Assembly (NCBI RefSeq): GCF_000719515.1
Contig: NZ_JOGR01000015.1
Coordinates: 36,535 to 100,534, forward strand
Origin: Glycomyces sp. NRRL B-16210
Lineage (GTDB): Bacteria > Actinomycetota > Actinomycetes > Mycobacteriales > Micromonosporaceae
Length of the DNA: 64,000 nt
Direction of reading: 5' to 3'
Shown here: positions 19,227-26,747 of the stretch, piece by piece
How the letters are laid out: each line of letters begins with the position of its first letter
Position numbering within the stretch: the stretch's first letter is position 1
Translations under genes and position numbers: made by a program
The notes under the pieces: generated by a model
Databases searched by the model: none
What the model saw: the letters and a program-made list of their open reading frames with translations, nothing else
What the model was told of the DNA's origin: nothing

Positions 19227-20169
19227 GCACACCAAGCCCGAGCACGACAAGCCCGCGCACACCGAGCCCGGCCAGACGGAGGCCGAGCGGGCCGAACCCG
19301 TTCGCCTGCGCGTCAAGAAGACCTACAAGCTCTACGTCGGCGGGAAGTTCCCCCGCTCGGAGTCCGGAAGGAGCTACCCGGTGACCAGCCCGGACGGCGC
19401 CGAGCTGGCGAACGCCGCGCTCGCCAGCCGCAAGGACGCCCGCGACGCCGTGGCCGCCGCCCGCAAGGCGCAGCGGCCGTGGGCGGGGCAGACCGCCTAC
19501 CTGCGGGGCCAGATCCTCTACCGGGCCGCCGAGATGCTCGAGGGCCGCGCCGGGCAGTTCGCGGAGGAGCTCGCCGACGCCACGGGCGCCGATCCCCATG
19601 CGGCCCTTGGGGTCGTGGAGCAGGCGATCGACCGGCTCGTGCACTACGCGGGCTGGACCGACAAGTACGCGTCCGTGCTGGGCGGGGCCAATCCCGTCGC
19701 GGGACCGTACTTCAACCACACCAAGCCCGAGCCGCTCGGCGTCGTCGCCGTGGTCGCCCCGCAGGAGGACCCGCTGCTGGGCCTGGTCGAGGCGGTCGCT
19801 CCGGCGATCGCCGCCGGGAACACCGTGGTGGTCCTCGCGAGCGAGGCGAAGCCGCTGCCCGCGTTGAGCTTCGGTGAAGTGCTCGCCACCTCCGACCTGC
19901 CCGGCGGGGTCGTCAACGTCTTGAGCGGCAAGGTGGGCGAGGTCGCGCCGCACCTGGCCGCGCACGCCGACGTCAACGGCCTGGACCTCGGCGGGGTCGA
20001 GGACGCCGAGCTGGCGAAGGAGCTGGAGGCCGCCGCGGCGGGGACGCTCAAGGTCGTGCGCCGCCCCGGCAAGACCGGCAGCGCCCTCGACCTGCTGCGG
20101 CAGTGGACGGAGTACAAGACCGTGTGGCACCCGGCCGGCATGGCCGCCACCGCCGGCGGCGGCTACTAG
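19219..20169 (+). CDS. Truncated aldehyde dehydrogenase-like protein lacking the catalytic cysteine
   Basis: This is an ALDH-fold protein of 316 residues. After a charged, Glu/Lys/His-rich N-terminal stretch of about 30 residues it follows the Rossmann part of the family (YKLYVGGKFPRSES near 37-50, then GVVAVVAPQEDPLLGLVEAVAPAIAAGNTVV in outline). The normally conserved PWNFP is PQEDP, the LELGG Glu motif is LDLGG, and there is no GQ-x-C nucleophile. The C-terminal catalytic and oligomerisation domain is missing. It therefore cannot be an active dehydrogenase alone and probably stabilises or scaffolds the preceding enzyme. The ATG overlaps the upstream gene by 8 bp, implying translational coupling. 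It is not a random frameshift remnant: the frame is intact with normal codon bias. Confidence 0.85.
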   Translation: MSEHTKPEHDKPAHTEPGQTEAERAEPVRLRVKKTYKLYVGGKFPRSESGRSYPVTSPDGAELANAALASRKDARDAVAAARKAQRPWAGQTAYLRGQILYRAAEMLEGRAGQFAEELADATGADPHAALGVVEQAIDRLVHYAGWTDKYASVLGGANPVAGPYFNHTKPEPLGVVAVVAPQEDPLLGLVEAVAPAIAAGNTVVVLASEAKPLPALSFGEVLATSDLPGGVVNVLSGKVGEVAPHLAAHADVNGLDLGGVEDAELAKELEAAAAGTLKVVRRPGKTGSALDLLRQWTEYKTVWHPAGMAATAGGGY

Positions 20170-20176
20170 TACGTCA

Positions 20177-20207
20177 GAAGGGGCCGCGCCCAAGGTGCGG
20201 CCCCTTC
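20177..20207 (+). terminator. Hairpin terminator of the deoC operon
   Basis: Arms GAAGGGGCCGC (20177-20187) and GCGGCCCCTTC (20197-20207) pair perfectly, 8 bp after the stop. Confidence 0.85.
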
Positions 20208-20393
20208 GTCGTGTGCAGGGTGGGCCGGGATCGTGTGCCGGGTGGGACGGGTCGTGCGGAAAGCGACCGGTTCGACCCGATTCGTGCGCACATTGTGGAA
20301 AGCGCACACCGGATGCGACGTCTCGTGTCACGTGGTCGTAGGCTGTTCCCCAGCTAGACGACTCTATGTTGACGACTGCGGGAGGGACGCGAC

Positions 20394-21236
20394 ATGGCGG
20401 CCGAATCGGACGGCCCGGCGCGAAGCGCCGAGACCGAGAAGCTCTGGAACGAGACCGGCGTCGACCCGGTGGAGCTCCACCTGGGCAAGGACTCCGGCTT
20501 CACCCTGCGCGCCTATCGGATGTCGGACACGCTGCCCGGTCCCCAGGCCACCGAGCCCGAGGAGGACGAGGAGTCGGCCGAAGCGCCGCGGGAAGCGGAG
20601 GACGAGCCGAAGGGCCGTCGCCGCAAGGGCGCCGAGGTCGACGACGCCGACCCCGAGGACGAGGACGCCCCCGAGCCCGACGCGGCCGACTTCGAGGACG
20701 ACGACGAGGAGGCGGCCGACGAAGAGGTCGACGCGCTCGACGCCGATCCCGAAGAGGTCCCGGTCTTCTTGACCCGCAAGGGCAAGCTCCTGCTGTTCCG
20801 CGAGCCCGAGGCGCTCGTGGCCTACGTCAAGGAGAACGACGACCACGACCTCGCCGCGATCGAGGAGTACGCCGAGCTCCAGGAGCGCCTCACCGTCGAC
20901 GACGTCGCCTGTGACGAAGACGACACGTACGAGCTGGACCTGGTGGTCGCCAACCTGCGCGGCGGGCACGACACGTGGGAGCCCGAGCTGCTCATCAAGG
21001 CCGCCGAGGTCGGCCGCGACCTCGGGTACGCGCTCCGCAACGACTCGATCGTCGGATCGCTCGCCCCCGGGTCGCCGCTCGACGACCTCGACGAGACCTT
21101 CCGGATCGTCGTGGACGGGGGCCTGCGCGGCAAGCTCGCGAAGCGGCGGCTGCGCAAGAACGACGCGCAGCAGGCCGCGATCGCGTGGCGGGGCGTCATC
21201 GCGAAGATCAACGACTACGTCGACTGGCGCAAGTAG
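20394..21236 (+). CDS. Conserved actinobacterial acidic protein of unknown function
   Basis: This is a protein of 280 residues with no recognised catalytic motif. It has a short N-terminal block (EKLWNETGVDPVELHLG, then FTLRAYRMSD), a strongly acidic disordered linker at about residues 50-125 rich in Glu, Asp and Ala, and a C-terminal globular half of about 150 residues with the segments FLTRKGKLLLFREPEALVAYV, YELDLVVANLRGG and AWRGVIAKINDYVDW. Proteins of this pattern occur widely in actinobacteria and are sometimes auto-labelled 'primosomal protein'; nothing in the sequence supports that label. The start ATG follows a good GGGAGGG. It appears monocistronic, with the upstream deoC operon closed by a hairpin. 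Confidence 0.75.
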   Translation: MAAESDGPARSAETEKLWNETGVDPVELHLGKDSGFTLRAYRMSDTLPGPQATEPEEDEESAEAPREAEDEPKGRRRKGAEVDDADPEDEDAPEPDAADFEDDDEEAADEEVDALDADPEEVPVFLTRKGKLLLFREPEALVAYVKENDDHDLAAIEEYAELQERLTVDDVACDEDDTYELDLVVANLRGGHDTWEPELLIKAAEVGRDLGYALRNDSIVGSLAPGSPLDDLDETFRIVVDGGLRGKLAKRRLRKNDAQQAAIAWRGVIAKINDYVDWRK

Positions 21237-21572
21237 CACCTCGGCCGAACGGCCCATGGGCACTCGTCCGCGAAGTCCGAATACCGGGGCCGCCGCATTG
21301 CGACGCGGCGGTTCCGATGCGTTACTCCACAAGAGAATTCCCTGCTCATGACGTTCAGGGAGTTGACAAACTCGCGTGCTATGCCGAATCGAGACCTTCG
21401 GCCGACGGCGCGGTCGGCCTTCTCTCGCTTCGCGAACCCGCACTGGGAGTCCGCTTGCAGAACCGAGTATTCTGCGGAAAACTGATAACGGACTGGTAAA
21501 AACGGGCGGGGCCGCACCCCGCCGTCAGGGGTCTGTGCCGGACGGGCGCGCCCTACGAGAGGAGCCCCGCGG
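21237..21572. other. Intergenic region of 336 bp with inverted repeats
   Basis: It contains an imperfect inverted repeat (AATTCCCTG at 21336-21344 and CAGGGAGTT at 21356-21364) directly followed by TTGACA (21363-21368), a plausible -35 without a convincing -10, and a small GC hairpin (21505-21523). It is less GC-rich than its surroundings and probably holds the promoter of the IS110-like/Roadblock gene pair. No gene was seen. Confidence 0.5.
21505..21523 (+). terminator. Small GC-rich hairpin in the leader of the IS110-like gene
   Basis: Arms GGCGGGG and CCCCGCC enclose CCGCA, 49 bp before the GTG at 21573. It could be an attenuator or the end of the upstream transcript. Confidence 0.35.
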
Positions 21573-23123
21573 GTGCAAGTGTTCTGCGGCATCACCACCG
21601 ACCAGCAGGTAACCGGAGCCGGGCACGGCGACACCGCCTGCGCGGTCGCCCTCGTCGCGGCCGGCGGCGGCCTCATCGCCACCGACACCTTCGGCGACGA
21701 CCCGCGCGGCTGGGTCCGCTTCAACAGCCTGCTCGCGCGCTCGGCCCCCGGCCAGTCCGTCTCCGTCGCCGTCGACGGCGAAGTGGTGCAGCTGGCCGAG
21801 TACGCCACGGCCGCAGGGCAGCTCGTGGTCCGCGCCGACGGCCACGCGTCCCGTTCCAAGGACGCCCTCGACGACGCCATCGCGATCGCCCGGGGCCTGG
21901 CCACCGGCGAGGTCGCCGGGCCGCCGCTCGCGCCGCGGCCCGAGATCGCGGCCCTGCGCCCGATCCTCGACACCGTCGCCTCGGCCGCCAGGGCCCGCCA
22001 CGACGCCTCCGAGGCGCTCACGTGCCTGCTGCGCGCGGTCTTCCCCGCGGCCCTGGCCGCCTGGGACGACCCGAGCGAGGCCAACGCCGTCGCGATCCTC
22101 ACCAGACTTCCACAACCCGGTGCACTCCAGTCGATCTCGACTGAAGAGCTGGCCGCCGACCTGGCGACCGTGGCCGATCCCGGCCAGGTCGCGGCGATGG
22201 CAGGGGCGCTCACCGAGGCGATCCGCGAGATCGGCGGCGGGGACGACCCGTCGGTGGCCCCGTCGGTGGCCCCGTCGGTCTCGGCCACCGCCGAGGCGGT
22301 CTCGGCCTGGGACCGCTCGCTCGAAGGCCTCATCGGCCTGCTCCAGGCCAAGCGCCCGCGCTCCGAGAGCGCGGTCCCGGCCGCTCCGGCGGCCCACGAG
22401 GAGCCGGCGCACTCGCGCCGACGCCGGGACACGCACGCCACCGTCCGGCTTCCGGGAGACCTGCCGGACCGTCAGAGCCTCCGGGCGCTCGACCCCGCAT
22501 CGCAGCTGCACTCGGTGCTCCCGGTCGATCTGGAGGCCACTCAGGTGCTCCCGGACTCCCCCGAGCGAGCGCCGGTCGACGGTGAGACGCACACCCGGTC
22601 GCTGCGGCGCCGCCGCGCGCAGCCGGCGGAGGCGATCCAGACGAACGAGCTGTTCCAGCCGTCCAAGCCCGTGCCGGCCGATCCCGAGCCGCGCCGCCAT
22701 CCGTGGCAGCCCAAGGAGGACGTCAACATCGTCGACGTCGCGAGCCTCGCGAACGACGACGACGGCCTGCTCATCTTCGGCCAGGCGCGCAGCGCGTGGT
22801 TCAAACGGCCCGAGAGCGAGGAGCCCGAGACCGAGTCGTGGAACCTCCCCGGCGACGACGGGTGGCGCACCGCCCGGACGGCCACGGAGACGCCGGCGAC
22901 CGAGGAGCCGGTCACGCCCGCGGGACTGCCCAGGCGCAAGCCGCAGGCGAATCTCGTACCGGGCGCGGTCGTCTCCGACGAGCACACCCGCTTCGACGAG
23001 CCGATCGACCGCGACCCCGAACTGCTGGCGCAGAACACCGCCGGCTACTTCAAGGGCTGGGGCCGCGCCCGCGGCTCCCGCCCCGGCATGGGCTCCCGGA
23101 CGGAGAGGATGGCGGCCCGATGA
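21573..23123 (+). CDS. Protein with IS110-transposase-like N-terminal domain and conservon-kinase-like C-terminal tail
   Basis: This is a protein of 516 residues. Residues 1 to about 220 resemble the N-terminal DEDD/RuvC-like and helical regions of IS110-family transposases: a VFCGI start where the transposase has GID, then SKDALDDAIAIARGLATG like the transposase KxDxxDAxxxA helix, then a helical block with ALTCLLRAVFPAALAAW. The first Asp is absent (GITTD) and the Ser-containing C-terminal transposase domain is missing. Residues 220-400 are a Pro/Arg-rich linker with a SVAP repeat. The tail contains SAWFK near 408, DDGW, and GLPRRKPQANLVPG near 450; the same three motifs occur in order in the tail of the cvnA kinase in this window. 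The stop overlaps the Roadblock gene ATG (ATGA). It is probably an exapted, non-mobile protein; its function is unknown. Confidence 0.6.
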   Translation: MQVFCGITTDQQVTGAGHGDTACAVALVAAGGGLIATDTFGDDPRGWVRFNSLLARSAPGQSVSVAVDGEVVQLAEYATAAGQLVVRADGHASRSKDALDDAIAIARGLATGEVAGPPLAPRPEIAALRPILDTVASAARARHDASEALTCLLRAVFPAALAAWDDPSEANAVAILTRLPQPGALQSISTEELAADLATVADPGQVAAMAGALTEAIREIGGGDDPSVAPSVAPSVSATAEAVSAWDRSLEGLIGLLQAKRPRSESAVPAAPAAHEEPAHSRRRRDTHATVRLPGDLPDRQSLRALDPASQLHSVLPVDLEATQVLPDSPERAPVDGETHTRSLRRRRAQPAEAIQTNELFQPSKPVPADPEPRRHPWQPKEDVNIVDVASLANDDDGLLIFGQARSAWFKRPESEEPETESWNLPGDDGWRTARTATETPATEEPVTPAGLPRRKPQANLVPGAVVSDEHTRFDEPIDRDPELLAQNTAGYFKGWGRARGSRPGMGSRTERMAAR

Positions 23124-23545
23124 GCGCCAACCTCGGTGTCTACGAGCGCTCCCTGAGCATGTTGCTGGGCTCGCTCGTGGCCCGGACCCCGGGCCTGTCG
23201 CACGCGGTCCTGGTGAGCGTGGACGGGCTGCCGCTGGCGGTCTCGGCGGGGCTCCCGAAGGAGCGCGCCGATCAGTTGGCGGGCATCGGATCGGGTCTGC
23301 TGTCGATGGGCGAGGGCGCGGGCAGGTCGATGGACCACGGCCCGGCGCAGCAGGTGATCGTGGAGATGGCCGAGGGCGTGCTCCTGGCCGCACCGGTGGG
23401 CCCGCAGATCTGCCTGACCCTTCTCGCGGTGTCGCAGTGCGACCGCGAGCAGCTCGGATACGAGCTGGGCCAGTTCACGATGCAGGTGGGCCCGTTGCTG
23501 AACGAGGCCCTGACGAACACCGGGTCCATCCCCCGAGTCGTATAG
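23120..23545 (+). CDS. Roadblock/LC7 domain protein (CvnB type)
   Basis: This is a small cytosolic protein of 141 residues with the Roadblock/LC7 fold: HAVLVSVDGLPLAVSAGLP, then ADQLAGIGSGLLSMGEGA, and QVIVEMAEGVLLAAPVG. In conservons such proteins serve with a DUF742 protein and a Ras-like GTPase at the membrane under control of an atypical histidine kinase. Here it stands outside the conservon, translationally coupled (ATGA, 4-bp overlap) to the IS110-like protein that carries a kinase-type tail. It is clearly related to the conservon Roadblock protein at 29204-29602, so cross-interaction with that system is possible. A textbook terminator follows. The family assignment is firm; its partner is inferred from the overlap. 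Confidence 0.88.
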   Translation: MSANLGVYERSLSMLLGSLVARTPGLSHAVLVSVDGLPLAVSAGLPKERADQLAGIGSGLLSMGEGAGRSMDHGPAQQVIVEMAEGVLLAAPVGPQICLTLLAVSQCDREQLGYELGQFTMQVGPLLNEALTNTGSIPRVV

Positions 23546-23560
23546 TCCCCAAGCGAACCG

Positions 23561-23590
23561 GGCCCCGAGGCGATTGCCTCGGGGCCTTTT
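23561..23590 (+). terminator. Rho-independent terminator after the Roadblock gene
   Basis: Arms GGCCCCGAGGC and GCCTCGGGGCC enclose GATT and are followed by TTTT (23587-23590). This is the best intrinsic terminator in the window. Confidence 0.95.
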
Positions 23591-23710
23591 ACATCGATCG
23601 GAGGCACTCCGGATCAGGCCAGCGCGGGTCCTTCGAAGACCTCGACCACTCCGCTGCCGTCGAACACACGATCCCCTGTTGACGGTCCCCCGCAGGTGGT
23701 CGCGAGCCTC

Positions 23711-23716
23711 TAATCT
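23711..23716 (+). promoter_or_regulatory. TAATCT -10 element of a probable leaderless transcript
   Basis: TAATCT lies 6 nt before the ATG at 23723 with no Shine-Dalgarno sequence between. Confidence 0.45.
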
Positions 23717-23722
23717 GGTCCG

Positions 23723-25225
23723 ATGCCCCTCGGTGAGAAGGTTGAAGGTCTGCGGCGAACTGTCGCAAGCCGGTCGGCTCGTTTCGGTCTGGGCCCGGCG
23801 GCGAAGCCGCGCGGGTCGGGACGGCCGCTGCCGCTGGCCGCTTGGATGCTTTTGATCGGACTCCTCGCGATCGGATTCCTGGTCTACAACTTCTGGGACC
23901 AGCAGTACGAGCTGATCCAAGTCCTGCGGCGGCAGGATCCGGTCGATGAAGTGGCGATCGCGGAGGCCCGCAACGACATTCTGCGGACCACGCTGACCGC
24001 GACCGCCGGTCTGGCCGCTGCCGCAGTGCTGCTCTTGAACTTTCAGAAGCAGCGCCACGAGGAGTACAACTCGACCCAGCAGCGCATTGCCGACCTGCGG
24101 ATACAGGCGGTGCAGCAATTGGGTTCGGCGAGCCCTTCGGTCCGCATCGGCGGCCTGCACAACTTGGAGAGGCTGGGGGAAGCGCACCCGGAACTGCGGC
24201 AGATAGTGCTCGATGAGATCTGCTCCTACCTTCGGTTGGATTACCTGCCGGGCACGGAAGACAAAGCCCCTTCGAGGGGAAAAGGCAAGACGGATTCCGG
24301 CAAGGGCCGGTCCGCAGAGTCGGAGGTCCGCCTAATCGCCCAGGAAATCCTGCAACGCCACCTGAAGTTCAAGACAGGCAAACAGCGGCGAGAATACTGG
24401 AGCCACGACAGGCTGAACCTCAAGAACGCAAAGCTACAGAACATCGACTTCAGCGATTGCCGTTTGATCGAGCTCGACTTCGGGGGCGCGGAGTTCACCG
24501 GGTACGCGGGCTTCGTGGGCGCGAAGTTCGGCGGGAACGCGGACTTCGGCGGCGCGAAGTTCGGCGGGAACGCGGACTTCGGCGGCGCGAAGTTCGGCGG
24601 GAACGCGGACTTCGGCGGCGCGGAATTCGGTGCGCGCGCGGTCTTCAGAGACGCGAAGTTCACCAGGAACGCGGACTTCAGAGGTGCGAAGTTCGGCGGG
24701 AACGCGGACTTCAGAGACGCGAAGTTCGGCGGGAACGCCAACTTCGGAGGTGCGAAGTTCGCCAGGGACGCAGTCTTCGGAGGCGCGGAGTTCACCGGGT
24801 ACGCGGTCTTCGAGGGCGCAGAGTTCGGCGAGTACGCGGTCTTCGGAGGCGCGAAGTTCGGCGGGAACGCGGAATTCAGGGGCGCGAAGTTCACCGGGTA
24901 CGCGGTCTTCGAGGGCGCAGAGTTCGGCGGGTACGCGGTCTTCGGAGGCGCGAAGTTCGGTGAGTACGCGGTCTTCGGAGGCGTGGAGTTCACCGGGTAC
25001 GCGGTCTTCGTGGGTGCGGAGTTCACAGGGAACGCGGACTTCGAGGGCGCGAAATTCACCGGGAATGCGGACTTCGGAAGCACCGTGTTTTCGAAACTCC
25101 AGGACGCACAGTCACTTCCGGTCGGATGGCGCTACTCCGATGATGCTGCGGCTGATGGGACCTGGCGGCTTGTGCGGGTTTCCCCTCCAGACGAGCCGGA
25201 CGCCTCGGACCCTTCGTCTGCGTAA
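23723..25225 (+). CDS. Membrane pentapeptide-repeat protein
   Basis: This is a protein of 500 residues. Two hydrophobic segments at about 38-57 (AAWMLLIGLLAIGFLVYNFW) and 88-107 anchor it in the membrane. A helical cytosolic region follows (AVQQLGSASPSVRIGGLHNLERL and DEICSYLRL), often found in actinobacterial proteins of this kind. Residues 252-453 are about twenty tandem 10-residue units of the form GGAKFGGNADF / EGAEFTGYAVF, i.e. two pentapeptides each, predicted to build a right-handed quadrilateral beta-helix. The final 45 residues are non-repetitive. The role of such proteins is usually unknown; DNA-gyrase protection is known only for the Qnr/MfpA group. DNA-level repetition is very strong (30-bp unit). 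The TAATCT hexamer 6 nt before the ATG suggests a leaderless mRNA. It begins the less GC-rich island with the toxin pair downstream. Confidence 0.87.
   Translation: MPLGEKVEGLRRTVASRSARFGLGPAAKPRGSGRPLPLAAWMLLIGLLAIGFLVYNFWDQQYELIQVLRRQDPVDEVAIAEARNDILRTTLTATAGLAAAAVLLLNFQKQRHEEYNSTQQRIADLRIQAVQQLGSASPSVRIGGLHNLERLGEAHPELRQIVLDEICSYLRLDYLPGTEDKAPSRGKGKTDSGKGRSAESEVRLIAQEILQRHLKFKTGKQRREYWSHDRLNLKNAKLQNIDFSDCRLIELDFGGAEFTGYAGFVGAKFGGNADFGGAKFGGNADFGGAKFGGNADFGGAEFGARAVFRDAKFTRNADFRGAKFGGNADFRDAKFGGNANFGGAKFARDAVFGGAEFTGYAVFEGAEFGEYAVFGGAKFGGNAEFRGAKFTGYAVFEGAEFGGYAVFGGAKFGEYAVFGGVEFTGYAVFVGAEFTGNADFEGAKFTGNADFGSTVFSKLQDAQSLPVGWRYSDDAAADGTWRLVRVSPPDEPDASDPSSA
24475..25080 (+). repeat. 30-bp coding tandem repeat of the pentapeptide-repeat gene
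   Basis: About twenty 30-bp units built on GGCGCGAAGTTCGGCGGGAA plus CGCGGACTTC, some adjacent copies identical. Repeat number is prone to change by slippage without breaking the frame. Confidence 0.9.
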
Positions 25226-25339
25226 TGACTCTCAGAACCTCAAGTAGTCGCAACAGCCGGGGTGTCCTCCCGCCGGAGAGGGAACTTTGGGTTCTGTTGT
25301 CCGATAATAGGTTTCACCGGCCGGAACTGGAGGACCGCT

Positions 25340-26143
25340 GTGGCAAATGTCGATGAAGTCGCCGCCTCCCTCGGCGCGAACAAGAGCGAGGCCGAGGGAC
25401 TCGCCGGACAACTCGCGGCGAGCAAGCAGCAGACCGAGGAACTGCAAATCGAGATCGCGGCCCTCGGCGCGGAAGGCGCGGCGAACCGCGCAAGCGCCGC
25501 CGCGCAGGCAATCGACGCTCTGATGACTGAGGCGACCGGACTCGCCGACCGCATCGGCGAAGCTCAAGCACAAGTGCTCGCAATCAAAGAGGGCGGTTTA
25601 CTCACCACGGCCGCGACCAGCACCGGATCACCTCGGCCTCCAACCCACGGCAGCCGACCCACACGACGAGGCGAACGAACCCGCCCCTCCCACCCACCAA
25701 ACCCGAACCGAAGACCGGGTGGTCGACCTGAGCCGATCGATCCGCGTGCATCTCCTGATAAGCAGACGGGCATCCGAGGCGAGAACGATGCGGCGATCGT
25801 CTTGGCCCGCAGCGGTTACGACATCGCCCAGCGCCCACCGCCGAAGCCCAACGGAAAGCGACCCGACTACTTCATGGAAGGCGACTACTGGGACTGCTAC
25901 ACCGTGGTGACCAGAAATTCCGAGCAGGTGCGCAGGGCTATCAGCAAGAAGGCCAACCCGGAGCGCGGCCCGGTTCAGGCGAGCAGGATCATCGTCAATT
26001 TCGATTCCAGCGGTCCAGAACCGAAGAGCTCCCTGACACCCGAGACCATTGAAGCGCTTTTGCAACGCAAGCCGGTCAACGGTCTCAAGGAGGTTAAAGT
26101 GATCTTGAACGGCCGTGTTCGCAACCTCGACCTTGGAGCTTGA
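25340..26143 (+). CDS. Probable polymorphic toxin with CdiA-CT-like nuclease domain
   Basis: This is a protein of 267 residues in three parts. Residues 1-90 form an Ala/Glu-rich helical region (VDEVAASLGANKSEAEGL, then EELQIEIAALGAEG) like the small N-terminal helical domains (DUF6244-like) of actinobacterial toxins. Residues 90-140 are a Pro/Arg-rich linker. Residues 143-267 resemble the C-terminal tRNase-type domain of contact-dependent inhibition CdiA proteins: GENDAAIVLARSGYDIAQ, KRPDYFMEGDYWDCYT, then RIIVNFDSS and a final LKEVKVILNGRVRNLDL. The pattern E-x-AA...GY-x-I...PDY...D-x-Y matches that family; nuclease activity is inference. There is no signal peptide, so export would need a specialised secretion route. 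The GTG at 25340 has GGAGG nearby. The next gene starts 6 bp after the stop and is the likely immunity gene. Confidence 0.65.
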   Translation: MANVDEVAASLGANKSEAEGLAGQLAASKQQTEELQIEIAALGAEGAANRASAAAQAIDALMTEATGLADRIGEAQAQVLAIKEGGLLTTAATSTGSPRPPTHGSRPTRRGERTRPSHPPNPNRRPGGRPEPIDPRASPDKQTGIRGENDAAIVLARSGYDIAQRPPPKPNGKRPDYFMEGDYWDCYTVVTRNSEQVRRAISKKANPERGPVQASRIIVNFDSSGPEPKSSLTPETIEALLQRKPVNGLKEVKVILNGRVRNLDLGA

Positions 26144-26148
26144 CCAGG

Positions 26149-26661
26149 ATGCTGCCCGACTACACGTACTTTCGCCCCGCCGTTCCAAAGGAGGAGCTGG
26201 CAGCGTACTTTGCTCAACGGCTCGGGCTCGTGCGGATCGAGACCGAGGAGTCCTTCTCGCTCAGGAGCGATCAGTGGTGGATGACGATCGTCGATCCCGA
26301 CGAGGACTGGGAGATAGAGGCCGACCGCCTCGGCCTCAGCCTCGAACAAATGACGACGGTCATCTTCGCCCCCGAGAGGGACTTGGGTGCCGAGGAGTCC
26401 TTCCAAGCCAACGTTGATCTGTTCGCGGCCATCATCGACCAGCTCAATGACACTCCCGGCATCACCGGTCTCCTGCAATACGACGACGAGAAGGTCCTCA
26501 TCGAGCGACCGGTCGGCGGCCCGACCCTGCTCGACACCAGCCTTGCCGACTCCGAGGAATACAACCACGACAACCGCCTTGCACTGGTGCTGTCTCGGGG
26601 CGTCATCACCGATCTCCCCGACCTCGAATACCCCGACCCCGCGTCAAACGAGGAGGGTTGA
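26149..26661 (+). CDS. Probable cognate immunity protein
   Basis: This is an acidic cytosolic protein of 170 residues without signal peptide or membrane segment. It starts MLPDYTYFRP and contains SDQWWMTIVDPDEDWE and IDQLNDTPGITGLLQYDDEKVLIERPVGGPTLLD. The general pattern (an N-terminal DYxx start, alternating strands, then a Trp/Asp-rich helix and a VLxRxGG strand) is reminiscent of SitI3-type immunity proteins, but this is a weak resemblance. The assignment rests on context: it follows the CdiA-CT-like toxin by 5 bp, has the right size and is acidic. The ATG at 26149 was preferred over a TTG at 26140 because GGAG (26135-26138) is correctly spaced only for the ATG. It would bind and neutralise the toxin in producing and sibling cells. 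Confidence 0.55.
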   Translation: MLPDYTYFRPAVPKEELAAYFAQRLGLVRIETEESFSLRSDQWWMTIVDPDEDWEIEADRLGLSLEQMTTVIFAPERDLGAEESFQANVDLFAAIIDQLNDTPGITGLLQYDDEKVLIERPVGGPTLLDTSLADSEEYNHDNRLALVLSRGVITDLPDLEYPDPASNEEG

Positions 26662-26710
26662 GCGGCATGGCCCTCGACTACACCTGCCACTGTCCTGGGG
26701 CTCGTGGAGA

Positions 26711-26733
26711 GGGAGCGGCCGAGGGCCGCTCCC
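26711..26733. terminator. Hairpin between the immunity gene and the aldo/keto reductase gene
   Basis: Arms GGGAGCGGCC and GGCCGCTCCC enclose GAG, between two convergent genes. Confidence 0.8.
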
Positions 26734-26747
26734 CATCCCCCACGAAT

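Noticed and set aside
19219..20169. Second aldehyde dehydrogenase gene as a decayed pseudogene
   Set aside because: The frame is intact, codon bias is normal and the 8-bp overlap with the active gene suggests selection; the two-domain ALDH16 pattern explains the missing nucleophile.
21573..23123. Active IS110 insertion element
   Set aside because: The first catalytic Asp and the C-terminal transposase domain are missing, no element ends were seen, and the gene is translationally coupled to a Roadblock gene.
24475..25080. Possible CRISPR-like array
   Set aside because: The 30-bp units are contiguous without unique spacers and encode pentapeptide repeats.
24241..25083. Minus-strand repetitive frame with FAPPKSAFPPN-type repeats
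   Set aside because: It is the antisense of the pentapeptide-repeat array; the plus frame has the membrane segments and the known repeat pattern.
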